Assembly (NCBI GenBank): GCA_947247005.1
Contig: OX365948.1
Coordinates: 52,497,401-52,561,400 of the forward strand
Reading direction: 5' to 3'
Length of the DNA stretch: 64,000 nt
From: Spisula solida
Lineage: Eukaryota > Mollusca > Bivalvia > Venerida > Mactridae
The notes under the pieces were generated by a model. It was given only the letters and a program-made list of their open reading frames with translations. It ran no database searches and was not told the origin of the DNA. The position numbers were made by a program, and so were the translations under genes. Below, piece after piece: positions 34,452 through 46,800 of the stretch; position 1 is the first letter of the stretch; each line of letters starts with the position of its first letter.

Positions 34452-34545
34452 AACGGATATGACGTTACGAAAGCTGGTACCCATTTTTCTACAGTTGTCA
34501 AAGCGCAAACACGGATTCAAGTTCCTGTGACGTCATATCCGTTGC
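34452..34545. repeat. Short inverted repeat, about 94 bp
   Basis: GTAACGGATATGACGT opposite ACGTCATATCCGTTGC (with one step of drift), a compact potential hairpin or mini-MITE seen once. Confidence 0.5.
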
Positions 34546-34760
34546 GGCTAAACATGGTCGCTACAAACTATAATAGGGTACACTAAGATAATTTGATATA
34601 CATAGGACACACTCAGGATATTTGAAATCGTGTGCCTATGTGAAAGAGATGTCATGCTTCGATAAATTCGCATTATTAATATATTGTTTGTTTTGGTTTT
34701 GATTAACTCAAGGATATATATATAGTACATCACAATGCTTACCGTGTCCAACTAAACCTT

Positions 34761-34816
34761 TTTTGAAAAAATGCTTTTGAAAAAATGCTTTTGAAAAAAT
34801 GCTTTTAAAAAAATGC
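34761..34816. repeat. 14-bp tandem repeat, four copies
   Basis: TTTTGAAAAAATGC repeated four times without gaps; only one substitution, in the last unit. Confidence 0.95.
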
Positions 34817-35144
34817 ACTATCCCACTACAGATTACAATCTACTCCCCTTATAATATAATACATAAAATCACTATAATTATAATGTTCTAAAACGAGTAA
34901 GGCAAATATAGATTTGAGCTGTTTCATAGTAATATAAACTAATTACTGAACTATATGTACATAATATAATTGCCAGATTATTTAGAATTTTTCTTTTGTA
35001 GCCTATCAAAGTACTGTCAGGAGTACTTTCATTTGCGTGGTCTAAATTTCGCGCAAGATCATATTTTGGTAAGGTGTATACTAATCGCGCGTGTCTGACT
35101 TGATGCTTTTATGTGGCTCTATTATTAATACTGTAGAATTTGGT

Positions 35145-35545
35145 AAGTAAGCGCATACGCTTATACAAATTTTAGTGACACTTTTATGCGCTTATATTCG
35201 ATATGCGCTTATATTTAGGCCCGATAACATGCGCTTATATTTGATATGCGCTTATTTTTAGGCCCGATAGCATGCGCTTATATTTGATATGCGCTTATAT
35301 TTAGGCCCGATAACATGCGCTTATATTTAGGCCCGATAGCATGCGCTTCTATGTGATATGCGCTTATATTTAGGCCCGATAACATGCGCTTCTTTGTGAT
35401 ATGCGCTTATATTTAGGCCCGATAACATGCGCTTCTATGTGAAATGCGCTTATATTTAGGCCCGATAACATGCGCTTCTATGTGATATGCGCTTATATTC
35501 AGGCCCGATAATATGCGCTTCTATGTGATGTGCGCTTATAGACAA
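35145..35545. repeat. 43-bp tandem array
   Basis: About eight units of ATGCGCTTATATTTAGGCCC GATAAC followed by ATGCGCTTCTATGTGAT. Each unit is itself a partial duplication on ATGCGCTT. Left-hand units carry TATATTTGAT where right-hand units carry CTATGTGAT, so two subtypes lie in separate blocks. Confidence 0.88.
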
Positions 35546-35673
35546 GCCGTATGGTAATAAACTTAGTAATATATAAAATATTCAACTGCCGAAATATTTA
35601 AATGCATTGCTGTATTTACAAAAAAGCATGTATAATTTAACACCCACGTTTGAAGAGTTAATCCCTTCATATT

Positions 35674-35829
35674 CAGTCAAACTTGAAAATTAAGACCACT
35701 CATACGAACACCAAAGAATGGTCTAAATAAATGATTGAAAATGATCAGGTACGCCATAAAATTAGTGGTCTTTGCAGACAGGTTTTTGTACTAATGGCGC
35801 ATGGTCTTTAACACATGTTTGACTGTAAA
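35674..35829. mobile_element. Small inverted-repeat element
   Basis: TCAGTCAAACTTGAAAATTA AGACCA opposite TGGTCTTTAACACATGTTTGACTG; GGTCTAAATAAATGATTG sits inside. No second copy was recognised. Confidence 0.5.
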
Positions 35830-35903
35830 CGTTTTTTTTAAATGTTCTTAGTGTTTTATAAATATTAAGTTCACATGTAATCATCAAGATTGATTGTATC
35901 GCT

Positions 35904-36396
35904 CAAACAAATTAACGTGGTCCTCGACTTTCATGCATGAAAATATCACAAGTTTCTTGTGCAGAGTATATCAATTTCTGCGAGAAAGTCGTGCAATTAT
36001 GTCGGTGATTAAGATTATAGTCCAGTTAGGATATTGTGACAGTGACGTTGCAGTTTATGTATACGCAAAAAATCGCAACCACTGTCTAAACAGGTAGAGT
36101 TTAGTATGAGTTGAGTATGTTAGTTTAGCATTGAAATTATAGTTGTTTGTACAGTATAAGCCTTTATAGTTGTTTTTTACACCGTTATAGTGGACTCGAC
36201 CGCTGCGTCACTGGATTTTTATCCTGACTGGACTATACATGTAGTTTGTAAAGTAAACCTCGTACATAAATCTTAATGTGTTTCATCTGCGCTTATAAAA
36301 ACAAAAGGACGAAATTAAATTTCAGGCAAAAAACATCAATTATAATATGTTAAATTATTCGGATAGAATGTTCGAGGACCAAGTTATTTTGTCCGC
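35904..36396. mobile_element. Family R element carrying an inserted family D MITE
   Basis: CAAACAAATTAACGTGGTCC TCGACT at the left faces TGTTCGAGGACCAAGTTATT TTGTCCG at the right. The interior is interrupted at 36016-36237 by family D. The left half is also present at 50474 onward. Confidence 0.6.
36016..36237. mobile_element. MITE family D copy, intact
   Basis: TATAGTCCAGTTAGGATATT and GGATTTTTATCCTGACTGGACTATA give inverted ends, TA at the edges. Nearly the same as the copy at 8683 over its full length. Confidence 0.82.
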
Positions 36397-36766
36397 ACCA
36401 TATATTATGCAAACAATGTAAATATAATGAACAACAATAATACATTATTTTATAATTCTTTGAAATGCTTTCATACATTCATAAAAATTATTCCGAAATG
36501 TGGAACAATTTCGGCACTTCCAAGAATATAGAAAAAACACATCTAAATAATCGTGTTTATGGATATATCACATGAAAATGGAAATAATGCATACATACAT
36601 GTATACACGTTATAGATACAGAACTGAGGCGCGAGGTTATCGTATTTTCTCGAGTGTGTAGCCCGAGATTAAATCGATATCCGAGTGTTTGTTCTGTATG
36701 TGTTTTGTATTATAGATAGAACCTAACCTCTGACCCGTACTCTTTGGGTATCCACTATGTAAAGTC

Positions 36767-38376
36767 TATAGTTACTGTAGTTATTGCATGTGTTTGCAGT
36801 GTTGTATTGCAGTTATTGTACGCGTTTGTAGTGTAGTATTGCAGTTATTGCACGCGTTTGCAGTGTAGTATTGCAGTTATAGCACGCGTTTGCAGTGTAG
36901 TATGTACAGTCATTTCACGCGTTTGCATTGAAGTATTGCAGTTATTGCACGCGTTTGCAGTCTAGTATTACAGTTATTGCACGCTTTAGCAGTGTAGTAT
37001 TGCAGTTATTGCACCCGTTTGCATTGTAGTGTTACAGTCATTTCACGCGTTTGCAGTGTAGTATTGCAGTTATTGCAACCGTTTGTAGTGTAGTATTGCA
37101 GTTTTTGCACGCGTTTGCAGTCTAGTATTGCAGTTATTGCACGCGTCTGCAGTCTAGTTTTACAGTTATTGCACGCTTTTTCAGTGTAGTATTGCAGTTA
37201 TTGCACGCGTTTGCATTGTAGTATGTACAGTCATTTCACGCGTTTGCAGTCTAGTATTGCAGTTATTGCACGCGTTTGCAGTCTAGTATTACAGTTATTG
37301 CACCCGTTTGCAGTTTAGTATTGCAGTTTTTGCACCCGGTTGCAGTGTAGTATTGCAGTTATAGCACGCGTTTGCAGTGTAGTATGTACAGTCATTTCAC
37401 GCGTTTGCATTGAAGTATTGCAGTTATTGCACGCGTTTGCAGTCTAGTATTACAGTTATTGCACGCTTTTGCAGTGTAGTATTGCAGTTATTGCACCCGT
37501 TTGCATTGTAGTGTTACAGTCATTTCACGCGTTTGCAGTGTAGTATTGCAGTTATTGCAACCGTTTGTAGTGTAGTATTGCAGTTTTTGCACGCGTTTGC
37601 AGTCTAGTATTGCAGTTATTGCACGCGTCTGCAGTCTAGTATTACAGTTATTGCACGCTTTTTCAGTGTAGTATTGCAGTTATTGCACGCGTTTGCATTG
37701 TAGTATGTACAGTCATTTCACGCGTTTGCAGTCTAGTATTGCAGTTATTGCACGCGTTTGCAGTCTAGTATTACAGTTATTGCACCCGTTTGCAGTTTAG
37801 TATTGCAGTTTTTGCACCCGGTTGCAGTGTAGTATTGCAGTTATAGCACGCGTTTGCAGTGTAGTATGTACAGTCATTTCACGCGTTTGCATTGAAGTAT
37901 TGCAGTTATTGCACGCGTTTGCAGTCTAGTATTACAGTTATTGCACGCTTTTGCAGTGTAGTATTGCAGTTATTGCACCCGTTTGCATTGTAGTGTTACA
38001 GTCATTTCACGCGTTTGCAGTATAGTATTGCAGTTATTGCACCCGTTTGTAGTGTAGTATTGCAGTTTTTGCACGCGTTTGCAGTCTAGTATTGCAGTTA
38101 TTGCACGCGTCTGCAGTCTAGTATTACAGTTATTGCACGCTTTTGCAGAGTAGTATTGCAGTTATTGAACGCGTTTGCATTGTAGTATGTACAGTCATTT
38201 CACGCGTTTGCAGTCTAGTATTGCAGTTATTGCACGCGTTTGCAGTCTAGTATTACAGTTATTGCACCCGTTTGCAGTTTAGTATTGCAGTTTTTGCACC
38301 CGGTTGCAGTGTAGTATTGCAATTATTGTACGCGTTTGCTGTGTTGTTTTGCAGTTATTGCACGCATTTCCGTAGT
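36767..38376. repeat. 32-bp satellite with 482-bp higher-order period
   Basis: About fifty monomers of TATTGCAGTTATTGCACGCG TTTGCAGTCTAG. Some are 33 bp and start TATGTACAGTCATTTCACGC. The marker GTTATAGCACGCG recurs with its AGCACGCG at 36881, 37363 and 37845, exactly 482 bp apart, fitting fifteen monomers (thirteen of 32 and two of 33). The order of variants is the same in each block and blocks are nearly identical, whereas monomers within a block differ. The outermost monomers at both ends are the most diverged. Confidence 0.93.
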
Positions 38377-39064
38377 AACTATGATACACTAATACTAGTA
38401 TGCAAGAAAGTAGTCCTACTGCAGCACGAACATTACAAGACTAAATCAATATTTTTTCTGTTAATGACAAAGTGTGTTTTGTAAAAAAAATATTTCAATA
38501 ATGTGTATATTATGAGGATAAATGACATGTTATGTAAAATCGAGCGTTTGTCAGAGCGGGGAATCTACATTTCTAGTATATCTTAACCAAATTACCTATG
38601 TATATAGTACTCTTAAATTGCTTGAAACTAGTCTTAAACTCTATTACAGGCGACGTTAATGCAACTGGAACGAATGTTATATTACATTGCTCATGTAATT
38701 ATGATTTTTTATTGATTCTTCTCGACTTTAAATTTTACGTTAAAATATTTATTCTAGAAAAGTTCCAGCATCTAACTTAAATTCTAAGCACTGTATGTGA
38801 TAAAACCCAAAACACAATTCAACTTCTTCGTTGAAAAGTATAAACATAAGTATGTACTTATACAAATGGAATGTATATTGCAAAAAAAATAGAATCAACG
38901 TACTCGTGCATTTAAAATTCGAAATATATTTTACTCCGTACTTTACCATGCCCAACTATATGTATCATACTGCATGTCCGATGATCCAATTTTCTTAAAA
39001 GATAACTAGACAACAAAAAATTAACACACCTTTGTGATACGAAATATTTGGTCACCTTGTCCAG
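38377..39064. other. No gene recognised
   Basis: A+T-rich DNA between the satellite and the next element. Confidence 0.35.
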
Positions 39065-39273
39065 TATAATCCAGTTAGGATCTGGTGACAGTGACGTAGC
39101 CGTTGATGTGTACACAGAAGATTACAATCATTGTCTGAATATGTAGTGCGAATATAGTTTGTTAGTTTAGCATTGGAATTATGGCTGTCTGTTTAAGCCT
39201 TTATAATTGGTTTTAAACCGTAATAGTGGACCCGACCTCTGCGTCATTGTATGCTTACCCTGACTGGACTATA
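39065..39273. mobile_element. MITE family D copy
   Basis: TATAATCCAGTTAGGATCTG at the left and CCTGACTGGACTATA at the right. Internal order as at 36016, with scattered substitutions. Confidence 0.78.
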
Positions 39274-40547
39274 CAACCTCGTGTTCTCAAAGTTGTTCAG
39301 GTTCATTTTTCGTGTTCGTGTTTTGTGATTGTCCTAGTGAATTTGACAAAGTTGGTATATGCAATTTGCATTTTTTCCATGACTTTCGTGCTCCGCTGTT
39401 TGCTGCTGATAGCTGCCTTCCCTGTCCGATTTGTTATTTTAATGTTTCCAAAAATGTACTCTTGTTGATTATTTAGTTACATCTGCTTCTCATACGTATG
39501 TTTCCATTTATAGAATATGATTAACTATTGATGACTTATGATATTTCAGTTGCGTAGGTATCGAGATTGTAGTGGAGGTGGTCAAATATCGTATGATTAT
39601 TATTGATGTTTTTTCGGTTGATTTAATAAACGTATGTTAATGTAATCATTAGATTAGGTAATCACAAATCTAGCGATCCACGTGTCACCATGACATTGCG
39701 TCAAGGACTTCTGATTACATCGCACTACTACCACCTTAATTGTGTGTGGTTTTTCGGGCTTAACGCCATTCTTAACATTTGTTCAGTAACAAATTGCGGC
39801 CGATTTACCTAACCACTTTTTCTGGACTGTATCCAAACCAGTTTTAACTTATATCCTTCAATAGGGAACTAGGAACTTCTCAACTTGCGAAGTAAAATCG
39901 ACATATCTGACAATGTTTCATGGAAGAGTATGTCGTGCTGTGATCGGGAATCGAAACTGTTTTTTCAGGTTACAAACCCAGGCTACGTACCACTGCATGG
40001 CAGCGGCTCACCACTTTAATACTGGCGAGCAAAGAGCAAACCAGTGTTAATATACTTCAAATTGTGTTTATGTATTTAAGCTGATGTTTTTTCGGTGGTT
40101 TTACTATTGAAGTTGTCTTGAAATGAGGATATGATGTACATGTATTTGTATATTGGTAAACATCTTTATAAACTACGAGAATTTATCATATATCGTAAGC
40201 GGCTAGTTTTCGACGAAACAAGCTGCAATCCAGCAATATATGATCTGACGTTTAATGCAATATAGTTTTTCGCCCACTCTGTCGCATTCAGTTACTGTGG
40301 CTAGCATATTACATGATAGTACTACAAACTTTCTAGCGTCCGTTTTCCCAACCAGATGGTTGGGTAACGTGATAAGCAGCTAACGTAATAACCACGAGTT
40401 GTTTGGAGGCGTCTTTGACGTATTCTGTTTTCTACATTTGTATTTCTAGTCAGCATCTCGCACTATCAGTTTCGATGGCGGAAACTTACGTGGACTTGCA
40501 CACTATGGTAGTTATTGCAAACAAATAAACAACAACACGGGAAATTT
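39274..40547. other. Region 3' of the calcium-sensor gene
   Basis: Should contain the 3' untranslated region. A minus-strand ATTAAA at about 40251-40256 is one possible polyadenylation signal. Nothing else was recognised. Confidence 0.35.
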
Positions 40548-40835
40548 TCAATCCATGCAACTATCCAACAACGAGATGACGATCGGTAACTTCAAGGCAC
40601 CGTCACGGAATTCCTCCAAAGTTATAGTACCGTCTTTGTCAGAGTCAAGTTCAAGAAACAATCGATCGGCGAGTTCCGCCACTCGGTCACGTGTCTCGTA
40701 TTCATTTCGTTGATTGCAGCTTAAGTTTTTGAGCTGCAGTGGATTTGACTGATGACTTCTGGACGGGTCCGCTTGATTGTGTAGGTTCTTTTCAATCTGG
40801 TCTAAGACACTATCACTCGTAATGTTACTCACAGA
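40548..40835 (-). CDS. Calcium-sensor exon 2 (long linker, EF4, stop)
   Basis: Opens SVSNITSDSVLDQIEKN after TTCTCTTTTCAG. Residues 157-190 are polar and low in hydrophobics (HNQADPSRSHQSN and onward), consistent with a disordered insertion. EF4 is followed by the family-typical short tail LPIVISLLDSCMD. A family E element starts 34 bp upstream of the splice site. Confidence 0.92.
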   Translation of the reverse strand, partial: SVSNITSDSVLDQIEKNLHNQADPSRSHQSNPLQLKNLSCNQRNEYETRDRVAELADRLFLELDSDKDGTITLEEFRDGALKLPIVISLLDSCMD

Positions 40836-43800
40836 CTGAAAAGAGAACAAAAATTGACTTGTGCAATGTACTTTAAAATCATTGATATTTGTGGGGGGTT
40901 TAATGTCGTGGATTGCATGGTGCACCTCAACCACGAAATTGAATCCAAAATGAATGATGGTAGAAAGAAATATGAAAAAATATAATGAAAGTTGACGGTG
41001 ACCGCCATGTGGGTTGTTTTCTTGAAACGTGTCCACGAATTTACGTCCCCTAAAGATAGTATTTTTACCGAAACCCCGAAATTTCAAACCTTCAAAATTA
41101 AAAATGATTTTAAAGTAAATTAACAAAAAGTAAAACTTTGATGTTGAAATTGATCCCAGATAATAGGTGATCACGTATTTCATAAATGTTAGTTGAAAAG
41201 TACGATTCTATTTTCTCAGAACTTCGATGGAAAGGTATTTTTCCATTGTGGAAAAGGCGTTCTTAGCTCTTAAAAAATATATTATTATCTGGACAGCACT
41301 TGTAACCTGGAAAAAGCTCTTTAATATAATGTGTACTCATTAGGCCATTTCGACTGGGCTGTTTCGTGGAGAAGGTTACAGTCTGGTTCCCGTTCTTATT
41401 TTACATTTGTATTACTGAGGTAGTGCTGTAATTGTGTGGACAGGAACCAGGCTAAAACTTGCTTCACGAAACAGGCCCAATCGAAAAGGCCTAATGTCTA
41501 CTGTATTTAAACGGTTATGATTAGAAACCGGGTACCGAACGGGCAAACGCACAAACCATTACAAACGCACTCAACCAGCTGCCCGATAACCATAACGGTC
41601 ATGTCTGAATGGACGTCAACCGCGTAATATGACGCATGCTAGTCCTTTACTTTGATAAATTATTCTATAAGAATGATTATTCTAGGATTTATTCTAGGAA
41701 CAACGATAAGGTCAACTGGTCATCCAGATAAGAATGTGACTGAAAAATCGTGAGATAGTCAAGTTAGAGCCAGATGTAAACAAACATTACAGACGAACAA
41801 ATCTTTAATGCAGTAGATCAAAAGCTAATAACTACCTAGTTACGTAAATAATTTATAAACAAACCACCCTTAAAGGTCCCTCTAGGGATAAAGCAATTTT
41901 CTACATCATAACACGCATACTATACAACGTTATATCAATATTCAGAAAGACGTATTATATATTCATAACTGTTCTCAATTATTCTCAAAGAAATAAAAAT
42001 AATTAGATTTCGTATCACGCCGTTTTCTTAACTACAAGACAATTGTAGGAGTATAACACATTGTAATACAATTGCATGGCTACAATCCGTTTTCTATATT
42101 CCTAACCTGGCTCGGGTAGCGCCTGTGGTAGAGCGCTAGATTGTCACCTGGTCTGGTCCTCGGTTTTTACTTTTTGGCTATATAGCACCGGAAGTTCCGG
42201 TATCGATTAGCGATTGCGCAGTACATGCGGTATTCTTCCAGTCAAGTGATACACACGTGGTTAAAATGTGTTTGGTGATTGCGCAAAAGCAAGTTACAAC
42301 AGTTCGATGATCGACTCCAGGTCAGCAGTTCGCCTACAGGATTAAAACAATGTTGCAAATGGCATGCCACTTGATAACGAACTAAAACTGTACCGAATAT
42401 TTCCGGGTGAAACATACACCACAAATAGCAACCCATGTTTGACAGTCAATACCGGATATTTTACATTTTACAAGTCAATATTAAACCAGACAATGAACAA
42501 TATTTATAGTACGGAGAATTTGACTTAACCCTCGACCTTCTATTAGCATAATTAGCTGATAACAGCTGTTATCTTGTCTATTTTTATAACCCCGATTGTG
42601 TGTTTTCATAGGTTGGATAGAAGTACGAGTTTATCACGAAGACTCTCGAGTTGTAAAACCAACATACATCTAAAGGACTGATATTGCACGATTTGCTCGG
42701 AAAAAACCCAGATATATTCAACGCAAGAACCTTGTAATATATTCATAAATAAAGATTAGGATCACGTCGTTATTTCCGTACTGCAGTTACATTGCAATGG
42801 CACTATAATTATATGTTTCTAATAATATTGCTTGTCAATTATATTAAGAGCATGTCATCGATATGCGTATAGAAGTCTGTGCATGTTGCACTTAAGCAAC
42901 GACTTGTAAAGTTTTAGATAGGTAGCTATCACATTAGTGTCATCACTGCCATGCATTCAGATGCTATTTCTGCGAGCCTAATTAATTTAATGCTATAGCC
43001 GTTAATGGGTGTATACATACTTTACAAAGCTCCTAGGATTGTAAATCAACCCATTCAGCATTTTGTAAAGTATTTTTGGCAAAACAACTTTCCATGGCAC
43101 ATTATTAACTGTCACATTCATGTCACATTCATGTCAAATAATAAATAAATGACGAAGCTGTAATGGACACCCGATTGCGAACTGTTTCATCCGGAAATGT
43201 ATATCTTTGAATGATGTATACACCAATAAAGGTAGAAGGACACCTTTCATGTCCTTCTGTGACATTAGGGATGTTATCAAACGTGTAACATTTTGAGAGG
43301 TTTCGAAAGGAACGCGTACAAAAATGTGCTCGTGAAATACTAACGATACGGACAATTGGACATACCACGTGGTATGGCGCGTCATTTTTTACTTAGACCA
43401 CAAGATGAAATATGTCAACAAAAAGTTAAAAACAATCGGAAATATTTTATTCTTTGGCCGATTTCATTATTCACCGGTACTTGATTTTGATACACTACCC
43501 ATTTATGTAAAAGATACATTTGCCTTGCAAAACAATTCGAAATCGTGTAAAATCGAGGGACTTTGGAAACATGAGTTATGCATTAGTCAATATAAACTCA
43601 AAGTCCATGGGCAATAAAATATGGAGTTTTGGTACCTGTGCACACCTGTGTGATATTCCGGTATACCGGTATAGCACAAACTAGTAGTTACGTAAACTTG
43701 TAAAAACTACACATGTATTGATGACGTAGTGCTCAAAAGTAGTGCAGGTATTCACATAATCATATACGTCACACATAGAACGCGTTCGGTGTCGCAACCT

Positions 43801-46800
43801 CCTTATTGACCATGTTGCTGTCGGAAGAGTAGCGTGAGCTAATTCTGATTGCTAACCAACTGGTTTAGTCCGGCCCCAAAACCCAAGATACCTTGCAATG
43901 GAGTATATCGTTTTCTTTGCTGATTTCAAATAGCCACTGGATATAACTTCTTCTTCGATAAAGGCGAACGTGCAAAGTTATAAACATTATTGCCATACGT
44001 TGGGGATGGGGTTAAAAAGAATGGACTGTTGGTTTCCCAAGTTACTCAATCTACATGATACCTCCTAACAGAGTGATAAAAACAGTAAATTATTGACACC
44101 ATTTTCGGTTACATGAATATCTGTCATACTAACGTTACTATGAGGGCTATAGGTCCAAGATTTGGACAGTTTGGGTCGTTGTCATTGGTAAAGTGTTTTG
44201 CCGATTGCTAATAAACTGTAACTGTAACTGGTAAAAACCGAAGACCGGAACTGTTTATTCAATAGTTCAGCTTTATCTTTGGCAGTATGTTTTAGTAAGA
44301 TATTGTGTTGCGCCTTTATTTCATGGTTCATTAGTCAGTGTAGCAATACCACGTGACTTTTGGCTACAGTTACAAGAAGAAATTTGTGAACATTGGAAAA
44401 TAAAATAGCCATAAGTATTTTATTTCTTCATCGATTTTTATTAAATATACACCACGCTAAGGGGGGAATGATTTGCTTCCCATGAAATATAAGATCTCTT
44501 TCAGCAGATTTACCGATTTTTCCATTACCCTGTGAAACCTACACGTTCCATGATTTCACAGGGTAATGGACAAAACGGCACATCCGCTGAAAAAGATTTT
44601 ATATTTCATGGAAAGCAAATCATTCCCCCCTTAGCGTGATGATTACAAATTTCTACTTGGAACTGTAGTCAAAAAGCACGTGGTATTGCTACACTGTTAG
44701 TGGAACAAACAATAGCGTTCGTCTAATCCAGAAAGAATTTCTAGTCCTCTTTTGGATTAGAGCCTTTATCTTTTGTAGTTTAGAGAACTAACTTAAAACT
44801 TAAACAGTTATTGGTTGATTAATGGCCAAACGTCCAATTAGAATATACAAATAGCGTGAACTTTACTTTATTCGTATTCTGAAAGAATACAAACGTTCGT
44901 ATCTCTTTGATTTGAATCGAACTCATTCTATAAAACCTTTAATTATTTATTGAACACATTACTTCACGCGTAGGTGTTTACTTGACATGCGTTGTGTCAT
45001 TTGATGATTTAAGAATTGTACTATGTTCTAACAGAATACTATATTTGCATTTTAACACTTGTTATTAAATATCAATATTTGCCATTATAATCAGGAAGTA
45101 AAGAGGATGCGCAATTTTATTGATGTGTTAATTAAAATAAATTCATCAATATTTAAGTCTAACGAATCATGTTTATTTCGAATAGAAATTCAACATTATG
45201 TAAAACTAAAGCAATCGGGAATTTTGTTCAGAATGCAGACCCGATGTATGACATGCGTAGTCCGTGCATACAATTGTAGTTCGTTATCATAAACATATTT
45301 TGACCAATAAAATATGAACTGCTTTCATTGATTGCATTTTGCGCCATTGTTCAACAAAATGGAGGTTACGTAACTGAACGTGTAAATGTGTCCCCTGTAT
45401 AGTTTCGACAGATAAAGGGTGAGTGACACTGTATCAAAAAGGGACCGTATGCACGAGAAAGTCCGGATTTCATCGCCCACGGACTTATCGAGTTTATTTA
45501 CAATCACCCAATTAATGAGAAAATCATGCTTTTGCTTTCACATGAATTTACAGGTACACGTCTCATTTCACCAGTCAATTTAAATTGCAACTTGCGTGTA
45601 GTCATGTACGGGTTGCTACACGTACACGTGTCGTACAGGTTTGTGTCGCAACTTCTGTAATCACAACCTCCCTAATGTTCAGTCACTTATGGCGATCAGA
45701 TGACCTTACCTTTTTTTCTAGTACAATGGAGTTTGGTATTTAACGTAAAAGTATTCATTACGACTTTCATATGCAATTTGTTGAATTTTGGCATATGTCA
45801 ACACGATTCAAATTCCGTATAGACTTGATAAACAATGACAATATTCGTAGTCACAACCAAATACATGTTCAAACGTATTTCCATTATAAACACAGTTACA
45901 CTTAGTGATAACAACAATTCATCATTGACTTCGGATATTTCGAGCACCTGGCTTAACTCGAGCATTTGGCTTGTCCCGATGGGTCCTCGAGATAACGAGG
46001 TTTTACTGTATCAATTATCGACTAGTACACTAACTGCAAGAAAATGTCACCTGCTTTAGAGAGGTAGCACCAACAGAAATGACAAATAACACCACAGAAG
46101 AGCACAATTGTGCAGTTGCAGCAATGGCAGCAATTTCCAAATTCTGCATCTGTGTAAAACCTGCTCTAATGACTGTCTACGAGCGTATACTAACAAGTAA
46201 CGACACAATTATGATGGCGCTGAAGAAAACGCTGGCTCAAGGCCTATGTTGCACCGGTTACTTGTAATGTTACAGATTGTGTGTCATAATTTATTAATGA
46301 AAGTGATCTGATTTACGGCGTCGTAACCATACCTTAATGACTCGTTTTAACGCACTAGCACAACAACACAACGGTGGGATGTCGACTAGAGAAGCATTTC
46401 TGCCCTAGTAGCAGTCAAGATTATCTTCACATGAACTGTCATTGGTCTAGTTTCACAAAAAAAACAGTTAATTTAGTCTGTTCCTCGGCGTAGCATTCGA
46501 TTCTGAAGCACATAGACAATCCAAAGCCACACAGAAACGACTTCAGCGCCTAGCTAGCTCAATCCACGCAAGAGTCTTTTTCTCAGCGTAGCATTCACGA
46601 CTTTCTTCGGCTGAAGTGACATTGTTCGAGTTTCACAAAAAATATCATACGTGTATTCTTTTGATAACTCGAACATTCAGGACAGCCATTTGTTTACGTA
46701 ATATTGTACACATAAACATTGCAAATTCTCTTATTAAGTTCTGTTCTTAATATAACAGATATTATTTGTATGAGCATGGGTCATCTTATGTGACTTAGTG

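Noticed and set aside
36767..38376. CRISPR-like array because of regular short repeats
   Set aside because: There are no unique spacers; the units are contiguous tandem monomers in animal DNA.
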